NCBI RefSeq assembly: GCF_004345325.1
Contig: NZ_SLVJ01000013.1
Location: 1 to 64,000, forward strand
DNA: 64,000 bases
Origin: Acinetobacter calcoaceticus
Lineage (GTDB): Bacteria; Pseudomonadota; Gammaproteobacteria; Pseudomonadales; Moraxellaceae
Reading direction: 5' to 3'
How positions within the stretch are numbered: the stretch's first letter is position 1; each line of letters opens with the position of its first letter. The notes below the pieces were generated by a model that saw only the letters and a program-made list of their open reading frames with translations, had not been told where the DNA came from and searched no databases. This document shows, one piece after another, positions 35,500 to 44,053 of the stretch. The translations under genes were made by a program, and so were the position numbers.

Positions 35500-35991
35500 T
35501 TAGAACTTCACCGCCAATACTTGTGCCGATACCGTGTTTTTCCAAATATCTCTTAAGGTTGGTAAATAAAACTTTTCACCGATATTCACCAGCTCGGCAT
35601 CGATTAACGCATGAATCTGATGCATGAAAATATAATCAAGCTCAATATTAGTTAACTGACTCTGCTTGGTTTTATAGTGTTGACGTTGATCTTTGGCTTT
35701 TTTAACCAACTCATCGGCATAGCTTTTATTCTTATATTGGCTAATGGCATTTAAGCGTAATTCGATAATGCCCCATCCTTGCAACAAGTTTTGGAAGATT
35801 TTAAAGTCTTGCGTGGTGGATTCCCACGTCATGAGATCAAGGTTCTCATTTTCAGGTAATACCGGTAACAATAATTCCATCACACTAGGGAAGATTTTTT
35901 TAAAACTTAATATAAATTTGACTGGATGTTCACCAGGATAATCATCAAATTGTATATTACTGTGTACATCTGTTAAAAAAATTTCTAGCAT
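35500..35991 (-). CDS. hypothetical protein, 163 aa
   Basis: I do not recognise this protein. I start at the internal Met (MLEIFLTDVHSNIQFDDYPG); the frame continues 23 codons upstream with unlikely content. It is soluble and mostly helical, with charged segments (ADELVKKAKDQRQHYKTK) and a C-terminal YLPTLRDIWKNTVSAQVLAV. It is monocistronic, separated by about 300 bases from fumC's terminator on the upstream side and 450 bases from the next gene downstream. Confidence 0.5.
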   Translation of the reverse strand: MLEIFLTDVHSNIQFDDYPGEHPVKFILSFKKIFPSVMELLLPVLPENENLDLMTWESTTQDFKIFQNLLQGWGIIELRLNAISQYKNKSYADELVKKAKDQRQHYKTKQSQLTNIELDYIFMHQIHALIDAELVNIGEKFYLPTLRDIWKNTVSAQVLAVKF

Positions 35992-36185
35992 GTTGTTTAT
36001 CAATCCGTTCAAAGCAGCGCTTATTGTACTGCAAATACAGCGCAGAGATACACTGCCCACTTTCGGGTTTAGTGTATTTATTTAGCGTTGCGCACAAATG
36101 CTGTAAATTTATCGCTGATCTTGGATTCAGCCTAGATCATGAATCTAAACATCAATCAAGCTCCCCCACACCCCTGATATGAAAA

Positions 36186-36212
36186 AGCCTAGGTGAAGAT
36201 TACACCTAGGCT
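36186..36212 (-). terminator. rho-independent terminator of fumC
   Basis: AGCCTAGGTG (36186-36195) and CACCTAGGCT (36203-36212) form a perfect ten-pair stem with a seven-base loop. On the minus strand the stem is followed by TTTTT. It lies about 75 bases after the fumC stop. Confidence 0.9.
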
Positions 36213-36285
36213 GGATATTAAATGTTGTTGATTGCTGTTAATTGCTACTGATTAAAGCTATGGCTGTTGAATTTAACGCTTAATT

Positions 36286-37680
36286 TTATTTGGCATTTGG
36301 ATAGACCATTTTCTCAGGTTGAACCACTTCATCAAATTGTTCAGCAGTGACGAGATTTAATTCCACTGCCACTTCTTTTAAGGTCTTGTCTTGCTTAAAT
36401 GCAGTTTTCGCAACTTTGGCTGCATTCTCATAGCCAATGACTGGATTCAAAGCGGTCACCAACATTAACGAGTTATGTAAGAAGTAATCGATTTTTTCAC
36501 GATTCGGTTCAATCCCCACGGCGCAATGTTCAGTAAAGCTATTACAGGCATCACCGAGCAATTGTATCGATTGGATCAGGTTATAGGCGATCACTGGCAT
36601 ATAAACGTTAAGTTCAAAATTCCCTGCCGCGCCAGCAAAGTTAATCGTGGTGTCATTGCCCATGACTTGCGCTACCACCATGGTCATGGCTTCACATTGG
36701 GTTGGATTGACCTTGCCCGGCATGATGCTAGAACCTGGTTCATTTTCTGGAATAGACAATTCGCCTAAACCACAACGCGGACCACTGGCCAACCAACGAA
36801 TATCATTGGCAATTTTATTTAAACTCGCTGCTAAGGTTTTCAGTGCCCCCGAAGCGAACACGGCGGCATCACGTGCTGCAAGTGCTTCAAACTTATTCGG
36901 TGCAGTGACAAAGGCCAAACCAGTTAACTGTGCCAATTGTGCGGCGGCCTTTTCTGCATACTCAGGATGGGCGTTCAGACCTGTTCCAACTGCAGTCCCG
37001 CCTAAAGGCAATTCATACAACCAGACCAAGGCTTGCTCTAAACGTTTCAATCCATGATCGAGTTGCGCCACATAGCCGCTAAATTCCTGACCTAAGGTTA
37101 ATGGGGTTGCATCTTGTAAATGGGTACGGCCAATCTTAACGATATCTTGAAAATCTTTGGCTTTTTGATCCAGAGTATTCCGCAATTGGGTTACAGCTGG
37201 AATCAGCAGTTCATTGATTTGCAGACTGGCAGCCACATGGATCGCGGTCGGAAATGAATCATTGGTCGATTGAGCACGATTGACATGGTCATTGGGATGT
37301 ACAGGGTTTTGACTCCCCAACGCACTGCCGAGCTTTTGATTGGCGATATTGGCAATCACTTCATTGGTATTCATATTGCTCTGAGTACCAGAACCGGTCT
37401 GCCAAACCACCAATGGAAATTGACTATCCCATTGTCCTGCGATGACTTCATCTGCAGCATCAAGAATATATTGAGAAATTTGTTCAGGGAGTTGCTTCAG
37501 TTCAGCATTGGTGATTGCAGCGGCTTTTTTTACCAAACCCATCGCACGAATCATCGGTCTAGGCATATGCTCAGTACCAATCTTGAAGTTCTGTACGCTA
37601 CGTTGGGTCTGTGCCCCCCATAGCGCCTGACTCGGAACTTCAACTTCACCCATAGTGTCGTGTTCAATACGTGTTTGCAT
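36286..37680 (-). CDS. fumC: fumarate hydratase, class II
   Basis: This is the oxygen-stable, iron-free fumarase of the TCA cycle (fumarate to L-malate), active as a tetramer. The start at 37680 ([16 protein letters not shown]) has TGAGG five bases upstream and matches the family; the frame runs 17 codons further. The 464-residue length is standard. Motifs are [17 protein letters not shown] near 100, the catalytic-His region [19 protein letters not shown] near 185, and the signature [13 protein letters not shown] near 315. The GalE-like gene lies upstream on the same strand, about 150 bases away. Confidence 0.96.
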   Translation of the reverse strand: MQTRIEHDTMGEVEVPSQALWGAQTQRSVQNFKIGTEHMPRPMIRAMGLVKKAAAITNAELKQLPEQISQYILDAADEVIAGQWDSQFPLVVWQTGSGTQSNMNTNEVIANIANQKLGSALGSQNPVHPNDHVNRAQSTNDSFPTAIHVAASLQINELLIPAVTQLRNTLDQKAKDFQDIVKIGRTHLQDATPLTLGQEFSGYVAQLDHGLKRLEQALVWLYELPLGGTAVGTGLNAHPEYAEKAAAQLAQLTGLAFVTAPNKFEALAARDAAVFASGALKTLAASLNKIANDIRWLASGPRCGLGELSIPENEPGSSIMPGKVNPTQCEAMTMVVAQVMGNDTTINFAGAAGNFELNVYMPVIAYNLIQSIQLLGDACNSFTEHCAVGIEPNREKIDYFLHNSLMLVTALNPVIGYENAAKVAKTAFKQDKTLKEVAVELNLVTAEQFDEVVQPEKMVYPNAK

Positions 37681-37831
37681 GTTAACCTCATTGTCCTTAG
37701 TTATACCGCGCAAGCCCAAGTCAATATTCATGAGTTCGCGTTGCTGGTGAGCACACTGAGATGTTAATCAAACTGATTGTAAATGTAAACGATAATCAAT
37801 ATCAAAAAATAGATGACTCAATATCAATCGC

Positions 37832-38830
37832 TCAATGTAAAGTCGTCCGATAAAAATTCCATTGATCCTCAATCATCTTATTAATGGTGCGCACTGCAGT
37901 CCAATTTAGGACATTTTTGGCTTTTTGGCTACTTGAACTGAGCCGTTCAAGGGTGACCGTTTCATAACTTGGCGCTACCGTATTAATTTCGACTTGGGTT
38001 ACCTCAGAGATGACATCCAACAAGGCTTGAATCGACGTAATCTCACCACTGATATCAAAGGCTTCACAACAGTTGTTCTGGGTTTGCAACCAATGCAACG
38101 TGGCATGGATCGCATCACAAACATCTAAGATATGCACAAAACTACGTTCTACTGTATGGTCTGGGGTGTTGGCATATTTTTGCAGTTCAATCGCATCACG
38201 CTGCATCGATGCCACCTGCATAGCCAGCGGTACGATATTTTTCGGCAATGGTGCCACCACCTCACCCAATATCCCATGCTCAAAAGCCCCTGCCACGTTG
38301 GACAACCGCAATATCGCCATTTTCCATTCATTATCGGTACTGAAGGTATCGCGTATAATCTCCTCAATCATCTGTTGAGATTTTATATACGGATTGGGAT
38401 AGCCATAATTAAATCCAAGATCCTCATGTAGCTCGAAACTGGATTGGGCATAGACCGCTAAGCTGGATAAGTGTATTAAACGCCGCACACCTGTACGTTG
38501 CATAGAGCGTAATAAACTCATGATGCAACTGACGTTGTCATTGTAATATTCCAAGGGTTTTAAGTTGGACTCTTCAAGTGATTTAAAACCAGCCGTGTGA
38601 ATGACTGTGTCTATTGAGTATTGTTCAAAAATTTTATTTAATGCCGGTGTGTTTCTAATATCTATTTTGGCAAAGGGGATGTACATTCGTGAAATGTATT
38701 CGAGTCTTTCTAAAATTTCTAAACTTGAGTTGGCTAAATTATCAACAATAACGACTTCTTGTCGTTGTGCCATCAAACTTAAAGCCACATGAGAACCGAT
38801 ATAACCTAATCCACCAGTTACTAAAATCAT
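37832..38830 (-). CDS. GalE-like NAD-dependent epimerase with altered catalytic triad
   Basis: This is an extended-SDR protein of 332 residues resembling UDP-glucose 4-epimerase: GGLGYIGSHVAL at the N-terminus, NAD-proximal HTAGFKSLEESNLKPLEYYNDNV (split; about residues 78-100), Ser123 in LSSLAVY and Tyr148 in NPYIKSQ. The catalytic YxxxK reads Y-I-K-S-Q, so the essential Lys is Gln152 (codon CAA at 38375-38377). Substrate-loop sequences are also divergent. It is therefore probably not a normal epimerase; it may be a binding or regulatory paralogue or act on a different sugar nucleotide. It lies divergent to tusD with a 75-base gap and upstream of fumC. No other sugar genes are nearby. Confidence 0.75.
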   Translation of the reverse strand: MILVTGGLGYIGSHVALSLMAQRQEVVIVDNLANSSLEILERLEYISRMYIPFAKIDIRNTPALNKIFEQYSIDTVIHTAGFKSLEESNLKPLEYYNDNVSCIMSLLRSMQRTGVRRLIHLSSLAVYAQSSFELHEDLGFNYGYPNPYIKSQQMIEEIIRDTFSTDNEWKMAILRLSNVAGAFEHGILGEVVAPLPKNIVPLAMQVASMQRDAIELQKYANTPDHTVERSFVHILDVCDAIHATLHWLQTQNNCCEAFDISGEITSIQALLDVISEVTQVEINTVAPSYETVTLERLSSSSQKAKNVLNWTAVRTINKMIEDQWNFYRTTLH

Positions 38831-38905
38831 TGTATACTTCCTATTTCTTATGATTTCTATACTCTGTATCTATCAAGCTATGCCAATACTTTATGTGAAA
38901 ACGCC

Positions 38906-39274
38906 ATGAGTACTCTGTTACTGATTACCACCGCTCCAACGTCGATCCATGCATGGCATGCCTTTGAACTCGCCAAAGCATTACTTGAAAAAAAGCAGCA
39001 AGTACGTGTTTTTTTCTATCAAGATGGTGTGATGGTTGCAAATGAATTGCTTTGGGTACCCGATGACCAGCGTAATCTCGCCAAAGAATGGGCTCAACTT
39101 GCGATTCGCCTCCCTGTATGCGTAAGTGCCGCACTTGCAAGAGGCATTACAGACCGTGAAAATGCAGCACGTCATCAACTTCACTCAGACAATTTGGCAC
39201 AGGGTTTCGAGCTTGTAGGCCTTGGTGAATTGGCGGATGCTGTTCAATCAGCTGATCGTTTGGTTCGATTCTAA
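38906..39274 (+). CDS. tusD: sulfurtransferase complex subunit TusD
   Basis: TusD receives persulfide sulfur from TusA in the TusBCD heterohexamer, for 2-thiolation of wobble uridine-34 in tRNAs. This 122-residue protein begins MSTLLLITTAPTSIHAW and carries the conserved acceptor Cys in LPVCVSAALARGI (about Cys72). It is the first gene of tusD-tusC-tusB-tusE, with short gaps. Cytoplasmic. The order matches other gammaproteobacteria except that tusE follows immediately. Confidence 0.87.
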   Translation: MSTLLLITTAPTSIHAWHAFELAKALLEKKQQVRVFFYQDGVMVANELLWVPDDQRNLAKEWAQLAIRLPVCVSAALARGITDRENAARHQLHSDNLAQGFELVGLGELADAVQSADRLVRF

Positions 39275-39317
39275 GACTTAACTTTTTGTATATTGTTGCA
39301 TTTAAAAGGCAAATTGT

Positions 39318-39668
39318 GTGTGTACTGTACTTGTTATTATCTCCCAGTCCAACTTAAATAGTTTACAGATTAGCGAGAGTTTATCTGCGACAATGGTGTT
39401 GGCAACATTCGGCTGTGAAGTCAAAGTTTTGTTACAAGACGGGGCTTTAAGTCTGCTCAAATCAGAACTGAGCTTCGACCCACTCAGACATGCTTTTAAA
39501 GTAGCGTCTAACTTGGTTGAGAGTTTTGAGTATTATGATCTCTCCCCTGTACTTGTACAGAATAAGGATAAAAATTCGAACTTTATTACTCAATCTTCAC
39601 CTGAGCTGAGCTTTGTTGATTTTAATCGCGAGTTTTTAAATGCTTTTGATCATGTCTTGTATTGGTAG
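39318..39668 (+). CDS. tusC: sulfurtransferase complex subunit TusC
   Basis: This 116-residue DsrE/F-fold protein (MCTVLVIISQSNLNSLQISE...) is the second subunit of the Tus relay. The start is GTG at 39318 with AAAAGG seven bases upstream. It lies between tusD and tusB and overlaps the longest tusB frame. The sequence is diverged from E. coli TusC, so the name relies on size, the N-terminal beta-strand pattern and position. Confidence 0.75.
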   Translation: MCTVLVIISQSNLNSLQISESLSATMVLATFGCEVKVLLQDGALSLLKSELSFDPLRHAFKVASNLVESFEYYDLSPVLVQNKDKNSNFITQSSPELSFVDFNREFLNAFDHVLYW

Positions 39669-39676
39669 TGCTGAAA

Positions 39677-39964
39677 ATGAGCAATGATAAAAACCTATAT
39701 TTGATTCAATCTGATTTTAATCAGACCCAGATCCACCTCAGTAAAATTGATGCTTTATATGGGCTTAATGATGCAATCGTGCTTATGGGTGAGGCATGTA
39801 TGCATGTAGATGATCAACGTCTATGTAACAAAGCCAACCTCTATCTACTGCAACATGATGCAGAGATATTGGCTCAGGATGTTCCATCTCATGTTCATGT
39901 GATCAATTATGCTGCCTTTGCCGATTTGATCTTAGGCTATAAGCGCTGTATCAGCTTTCACTAA
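39677..39964 (+). CDS. tusB: sulfurtransferase complex subunit TusB
   Basis: This 95-residue small subunit starts MSNDKNLYLIQSDFNQTQIH and has the TusB/DsrH-like central pattern (DAIVLMGEACMHVDD) and a short C-terminus (GYKRCISFH). I start at the ATG at 39677; the frame begins with TTG at 39662, overlapping tusC. Weakly conserved, so the assignment rests on size and operon position. Confidence 0.72.
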   Translation: MSNDKNLYLIQSDFNQTQIHLSKIDALYGLNDAIVLMGEACMHVDDQRLCNKANLYLLQHDAEILAQDVPSHVHVINYAAFADLILGYKRCISFH

Positions 39965-40034
39965 GCGGCTTTCAAACCGCATTGACCAAGGCTTAAAACC
40001 GATTAATCACGGCGCACGTCTTGGCCTTGCCTAT

Positions 40035-40121
40035 TTCAACTTATTCAACTTATTCAACTTATTCAACTCGTACAACTCGTTCAACTCGTTCAACTCGTTC
40101 AACTCGTTCAACTCGTTCAAC
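40035..40121. repeat. 9-bp tandem repeat (VNTR) between tusB and tusE
   Basis: Three units of TTCAACTTA (40035-40061) are followed by TTCAACTCG, TACAACTCG and four more TTCAACTCG, then a partial TTCAAC at 40116-40121. That makes nine full units with no gap. It lies in non-coding sequence 39 bases before the tusE start. The unit length is a multiple of three, but a stop at 40130-40132 separates it from the tusE frame. Confidence 0.9.
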
Positions 40122-40159
40122 AACGACCGTAACGCTATCCACTTTGCTTAGGCTATATT

Positions 40160-40471
40160 ATGCATTTAGAACTCGACCAAGATGGTCATCTCGTTGATCA
40201 TCGCATCTGGAATGAAACCGTCGCCCAGCAACTTGCCGACAACCTCGAATTGCAATTGAGCCCTTGGCATCTGCAGATCTTGTTGGCAGTACGTCAGTTT
40301 TATCAACAATTTGGGCATTCTCCTGCGACCAGACCCTTGATCAAGTATCTGATAAAAACCGTGGATGCAGAGATCAGCAATGCATTACTACAAGAGAAAT
40401 TTAACACTGGCCTTGTAGCACGACATTTAAGCCGTCTGGCGGGTGTACCTAAACCGGCAAATTGTTTATAA
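40160..40471 (+). CDS. tusE: sulfur relay protein TusE (DsrC family)
   Basis: This 103-residue DsrC-like protein takes sulfur from TusD and hands it to MnmA for s2U34 synthesis. It has the helical core WNETVAQQLAD, LSPWHLQILLAVRQFY and the conserved C-terminal tail LAGVPKPANCL, whose penultimate Cys102 is the persulfide carrier. It is separated from tusB by 195 bases holding a tandem repeat. Its stop is 3 bases from the convergent GDPD gene. Confidence 0.9.
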   Translation: MHLELDQDGHLVDHRIWNETVAQQLADNLELQLSPWHLQILLAVRQFYQQFGHSPATRPLIKYLIKTVDAEISNALLQEKFNTGLVARHLSRLAGVPKPANCL

Positions 40472-40474
40472 CCC

Positions 40475-42448
40475 TTAGTTCACGGTCACTTTGACTGGCG
40501 CTGCAAACAAGGTATAGCCATAACGAGCGTCAATTTTATAATGATAGCCGGGTAAAATCATCGCAGTGCCCTTTTCATTAAACTCAATACTGCCATCTGG
40601 GTGAATTTTATAATTGGGTTTTGCGCTCAGAACCAGATATTGATTCACTGCCGCACTAAAATTACTTCCTGTCCGTGGTTTAAGATTTGCAACAAGAACT
40701 AAATGCTGGCCTGCTTCAACTTCTGCAGTGGCAGCGGTGCTGATCTCTGTGACATATCGCGCTGCATATTGACTATAGTTGGTGGTAATACCATAGACTC
40801 CAGCCACATATAATGCCTTAAAACGCTCTTCATCATTAATGGTCCACGGCCAAATGCTAATACCACGATGTTTGGTCGCCTCAAGTAAGGCTGGCGTGAT
40901 ATTGCTATGTAATGGATGATAACTGGATGACGTCTTTTGGGTATCTTTCAGTATCTGCGCCACATGTAGAGATAGTCCGGTTGACTTGGGTACACCGTTG
41001 CTCAGATAGCCTGTAGATACCGTTGGCAACCACTGCTTCATGCGTTGAATTTGATCCTGATAGAAGGAAATGGTCACCACCTGATCTGCAACCTGATATT
41101 TGCTGATCTCCACTTTTAAGGCAGGCACCAGTTTCGGATTGGCACTTTTTAACTCGATAAAGTGCATGGCATTTTTGTGCTGTTTCATTTCACTAAAAAA
41201 TTCAGCCAAGGTCGGAACTGCATAACCCTGAGTCTTGGTACTCAATTGACGGACTTGCGCTAAAGTCATGTCTTCAATTAAACCTTGACCATTGGTGGTA
41301 CGATCCACTGTCGCATCATGCATAATCACCAAATGATCATCTTTGGTGATATAGATATCATTTTCAATGGCATCAGCACCGAAACTCAGCGCCCGCTTTA
41401 AACCTTGTAGAGTATTTTCGTCCTCTAGGCTCGGTACGCCACGATGTCCGATCACCAAGGGTTTACGAAATAAGCTATGTTGCGGAAATTTACTCAACAA
41501 CAGATTCACTTGATCTGCATGATCGCTAATGATCCCATTGACCCCTGTAACGACCAGCTTTGCTGAATCTTGCATGTTTTGACCTTCAGTTTCCCCCCAG
41601 ACCGTGATCAAGAGTCGCTGTAAATGGCTGACATGCTCTCGCTCAAGCAACTGCGTGGGCAGGATCACGATCTTACTCAGTGATTGATTGGTCTGATTGG
41701 CGATACTGAGCAGATCATTCGCTGTCAAATGCTTTTGCCCACGTAAATCCAAGATTGAACGTATGCTTGGAATCTCTAACCGAGCACGACGCAATAAATT
41801 CATATCACTGGATAAAACTGCAACATCGTATAACGCCACATCTGCAGCCATTTGTTTTAAAGCAGTAATCGTCGCTTGATCACTAATTTTTAATACAGGA
41901 AGGGTTTTACGCTGTGGATCTAAGTAATAGGCGCGGAAGCTTAATTTTTTTCCAGATGCATCTAGCATATTTAATTGTGAGTCGAGTTTAAAATAAACCT
42001 GACTCGCTGCAACTGTATCCAGTTTAAACTGATAATTGATGATTTGAATCAGCGTTGGCGGCATAGATGCAGCAATAGCAGGAAGCTTTAACTCAGCACT
42101 GGGGATCGTCAATGCAGTAGTCGATATAGATGTCGTATCAATTGCTGTTGTAGTGATCCTTAGATCAGCCCTACGTGTTCGATCTAATGGGTTTTCTTGA
42201 ACAAAAAGGGTGCCATCGTGGTATTTCGGGATCTGCCAAGCAATGACACGCTGCTGGGTATTTTTGTCTACGACCGCAGTCGCATGCACAGATTCAGCAG
42301 GTACCCGCTTAGATGTTGGGTTTTGTTGGGCTTTTTTTTGCATCTGAGCGCTTGCATCTGCATCCCCTAACTCACCACAACCGCCTAGACCTAAAGCACT
42401 TAAACTCGTGGCAATCAATATTGCAGCGTGTAGGTGGTTTTTTTTCAT
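40475..42448 (-). CDS. glycerophosphodiester phosphodiesterase family lipoprotein
   Basis: This 657-residue protein begins with a lipoprotein signal (HLHAAILIATSLSALGLGGC, lipidated Cys about residue 24). The N-terminal 330 residues are a domain I do not recognise, perhaps a degenerate second phosphodiesterase module (IPSIRSILDLRG and VVTGVNGIISDHADQVNLLL resemble GDPD segments). The true GDPD domain starts at VIGHRGVPSLEDENT (about 332), with the metal-binding AIENDIYITKDDHLVIMHD and a later FIELKS. A C-terminal beta domain of about 90 residues follows. It probably hydrolyses glycerophosphodiesters at the periplasmic or outer-membrane side. Far longer than the usual 250-350 residues of the family. 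Confidence 0.83.
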   Translation of the reverse strand: MKKNHLHAAILIATSLSALGLGGCGELGDADASAQMQKKAQQNPTSKRVPAESVHATAVVDKNTQQRVIAWQIPKYHDGTLFVQENPLDRTRRADLRITTTAIDTTSISTTALTIPSAELKLPAIAASMPPTLIQIINYQFKLDTVAASQVYFKLDSQLNMLDASGKKLSFRAYYLDPQRKTLPVLKISDQATITALKQMAADVALYDVAVLSSDMNLLRRARLEIPSIRSILDLRGQKHLTANDLLSIANQTNQSLSKIVILPTQLLEREHVSHLQRLLITVWGETEGQNMQDSAKLVVTGVNGIISDHADQVNLLLSKFPQHSLFRKPLVIGHRGVPSLEDENTLQGLKRALSFGADAIENDIYITKDDHLVIMHDATVDRTTNGQGLIEDMTLAQVRQLSTKTQGYAVPTLAEFFSEMKQHKNAMHFIELKSANPKLVPALKVEISKYQVADQVVTISFYQDQIQRMKQWLPTVSTGYLSNGVPKSTGLSLHVAQILKDTQKTSSSYHPLHSNITPALLEATKHRGISIWPWTINDEERFKALYVAGVYGITTNYSQYAARYVTEISTAATAEVEAGQHLVLVANLKPRTGSNFSAAVNQYLVLSAKPNYKIHPDGSIEFNEKGTAMILPGYHYKIDARYGYTLFAAPVKVTVN

Positions 42449-42690
42449 AGATGTTCCCAGAATAAGCGCCTTTGAATTTTTTCATCATTATTCTGATTGG
42501 ATTCAGATTTTTTTGATCAATGAACATAAGTAACAGCAATGAAATATAATTCATTCATTTCAGCATAGATAATATTTTTTTAATTTTTAAGCCTGTTCAC
42601 TCAAATATTGATCTCACCATCTTAAATGGGCTTTGTCTAAGGCTGAGGATCTTGAGCGAGCTATTGACCATGCTCCAAGTCAAGCATAAA

Positions 42691-42716
42691 AAAACCCGCC
42701 TTTGACAGCGGGTTTT
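42691..42716. terminator. bidirectional rho-independent terminator
   Basis: AAAACCCGC (42691-42699) pairs with GCGGGTTTT (42708-42716), loop of eight. An A-run precedes it, giving seven T on the minus strand. It terminates the minus-strand acidic protein gene whose stop is at 42936, before the GDPD gene. The rest of the 42449-42935 gap shows only repeated TTTTCA-rich sequence. Confidence 0.85.
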
Positions 42717-42935
42717 GGGTCACCAACGAAGCATTGATGATTAAAACAGGGACGCATATAAGACCAGGGAATATCTGATATGACATTGTTTCAATAAGCT
42801 TATTATTCTCAGTTCTTGACTAAATAGCTTTGTCATTTCCCGCCATTTTCATGTCATTTCCTGACAACAATCATTTTCAAGTTTAAGCATTTTCAAAATT
42901 AAAGCATTTTCACTTTCAATTGTTTTCAAACACAA

Positions 42936-43286
42936 TTACTCAGCGCCTTCTTTCCAGACATCTTCATAATCATCTTTGTCGATCATAAAACGAAATCCAC
43001 TCTCGAGGGCTAGATACGGGAGTACATCAGGAAGGATCTTTTCCAGCTCTGTCACGGTCATAATTTCAAATTCGTCTTGGTCAGCGGCCAATTCCCCGGC
43101 GTAGATAAACCATGATACCTGTTCATCGCCTTCAGGCTGTTTACGTAGCCCCACCAAAGGCTCTTGGTTTAAGGTCTTGGTGGCAACGGCAACTAAATCT
43201 GCAGATTTGACTTCGATATAGGCAGAATCAAACTCCTCACAAAGAAGTTTTTGTTCATCAATTAAATCTTGTAGTTTCAAGGTCAT
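42936..43286 (-). CDS. small acidic protein, unknown (possibly immunity-like)
   Basis: I start at Met 43286 (MTLKLQDLIDEQKLLCEEF), giving 116 residues; the upstream part of the longest frame looks non-coding. The protein is strongly acidic (many Asp and Glu) with an alpha/beta pattern (VSWFIYAGELAADQDEF, PYLALESGFRFMIDKDDYEDVW). Small acidic alpha/beta proteins of this look include immunity proteins of polymorphic toxins, but no toxin gene is adjacent and I do not claim that function. It is divergent from umuD. Confidence 0.55.
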   Translation of the reverse strand: MTLKLQDLIDEQKLLCEEFDSAYIEVKSADLVAVATKTLNQEPLVGLRKQPEGDEQVSWFIYAGELAADQDEFEIMTVTELEKILPDVLPYLALESGFRFMIDKDDYEDVWKEGAE

Positions 43287-43385
43287 TATCACTGTGGTCG
43301 CGGTGTGTTGAAGTTTAAAACAGCGGCTGAGGATACACAATAAATATGTAGCAATCGTTTGCATTTGGCGTTTATTTTGCTAATC

Positions 43386-43406
43386 TTGATAAAGTTACAC
43401 TTTCAA
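43386..43406. promoter_or_regulatory. UmuDAb/DdrR-like operator overlapping the umuDC promoter
   Basis: The 21-base imperfect dyad TTGATAAAGTTACACTTTCAA closely resembles, on the opposite strand, the palindrome I recall for DNA-damage genes of Acinetobacter controlled by UmuDAb with DdrR. It overlaps the -10 side of a putative promoter (TTGCAT at 43359-43364, TAATCT at 43381-43386, spacing 16) and ends nine bases before the umuD ATG. Confidence 0.65.
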
Positions 43407-43415
43407 GAGCAGATC

Positions 43416-44030
43416 ATGAATCAGCCTATTTCAGCCCAAAACGCTGCCTATTTAGACCTATCGACTGTGGTTTTTCGGATGAAATATCACCGCACACCCT
43501 TCTTGACAATGCATCGATCAATCAAAACCACTAAAAAAATGACATACACCCACCCTATGGATACAACACCAATCGCCGTTCACCCACAGCTACAACAGCT
43601 TAAAATCGGGCAGCATTTAGAGATCTTCTATCCGCTAGAGTCCGTTGCTGCGGGCTTTCCATCACCGGCCCAAGATTATACTGAGCGAACAATTGATCTA
43701 AATACCTTTTTGATTCGCAATCCTCCAGCGACTTTTCTAGTCCGTGTGGAATCCTTATCCATGCAAAATATCGGGATTGAGATTGGAGACCATATTTTAA
43801 TAGATCGTAGTCTTCAACCCCAACACGGCGATATCGTGCTGGCTTTGATCAACAATGAATTTACGGTTAAACGCTTTATGTATGAACAACCGCCACAACA
43901 TGGCAATTCAACCCAAGCCAAGGTTTGGCTCAAAGCCGAAAATACAGCATTTCCTGACATCTACCCACACAGTGCCGAGCAACTTGAAATTTGGGGCGTG
44001 GTCACCTTTATATTAAAAAAATTAAAGTAA
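43416..44030 (+). CDS. umuD: UmuD-like self-cleaving protein with long N-terminus
   Basis: This is an SOS-type peptidase S24 protein that converts to an active form and partners with UmuC in translesion synthesis. From the ATG at 43416 it has 204 residues, longer than E. coli UmuD (139). The cleavage site is Ala79-Gly80 (VAAGFPSPAQDY). The Ser115 (SLSMQN) and Lys152 (EFTVKRF) dyad has the spacing of LexA and UmuD. The long N-terminus recalls the Acinetobacter regulator UmuDAb, but it has no obvious helix-turn-helix. An UmuDAb-like operator lies just before the gene. umuC follows, starting 23 bases after the stop. Confidence 0.85.
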   Translation: MNQPISAQNAAYLDLSTVVFRMKYHRTPFLTMHRSIKTTKKMTYTHPMDTTPIAVHPQLQQLKIGQHLEIFYPLESVAAGFPSPAQDYTERTIDLNTFLIRNPPATFLVRVESLSMQNIGIEIGDHILIDRSLQPQHGDIVLALINNEFTVKRFMYEQPPQHGNSTQAKVWLKAENTAFPDIYPHSAEQLEIWGVVTFILKKLK

Positions 44031-44053
44031 CAGTCAATTGTGATGGGGCCGAC

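Noticed and set aside
37681..37731. Extended N-terminus of FumC
   Set aside because: The ATG at 37680 has GAGG at the correct distance and starts the known family sequence.
40035..40121. CRISPR array
   Set aside because: The units are nine bases, contiguous and without unique spacers, so it is a simple tandem repeat.
42936..43286. Immunity protein of a toxin system
   Set aside because: Only acidity and size point that way; no toxin gene or clear Imm-family motif is present.
43359..43415. umuD starting at 43359
   Set aside because: This stretch overlaps the putative promoter and operator, and it has no ribosome site.
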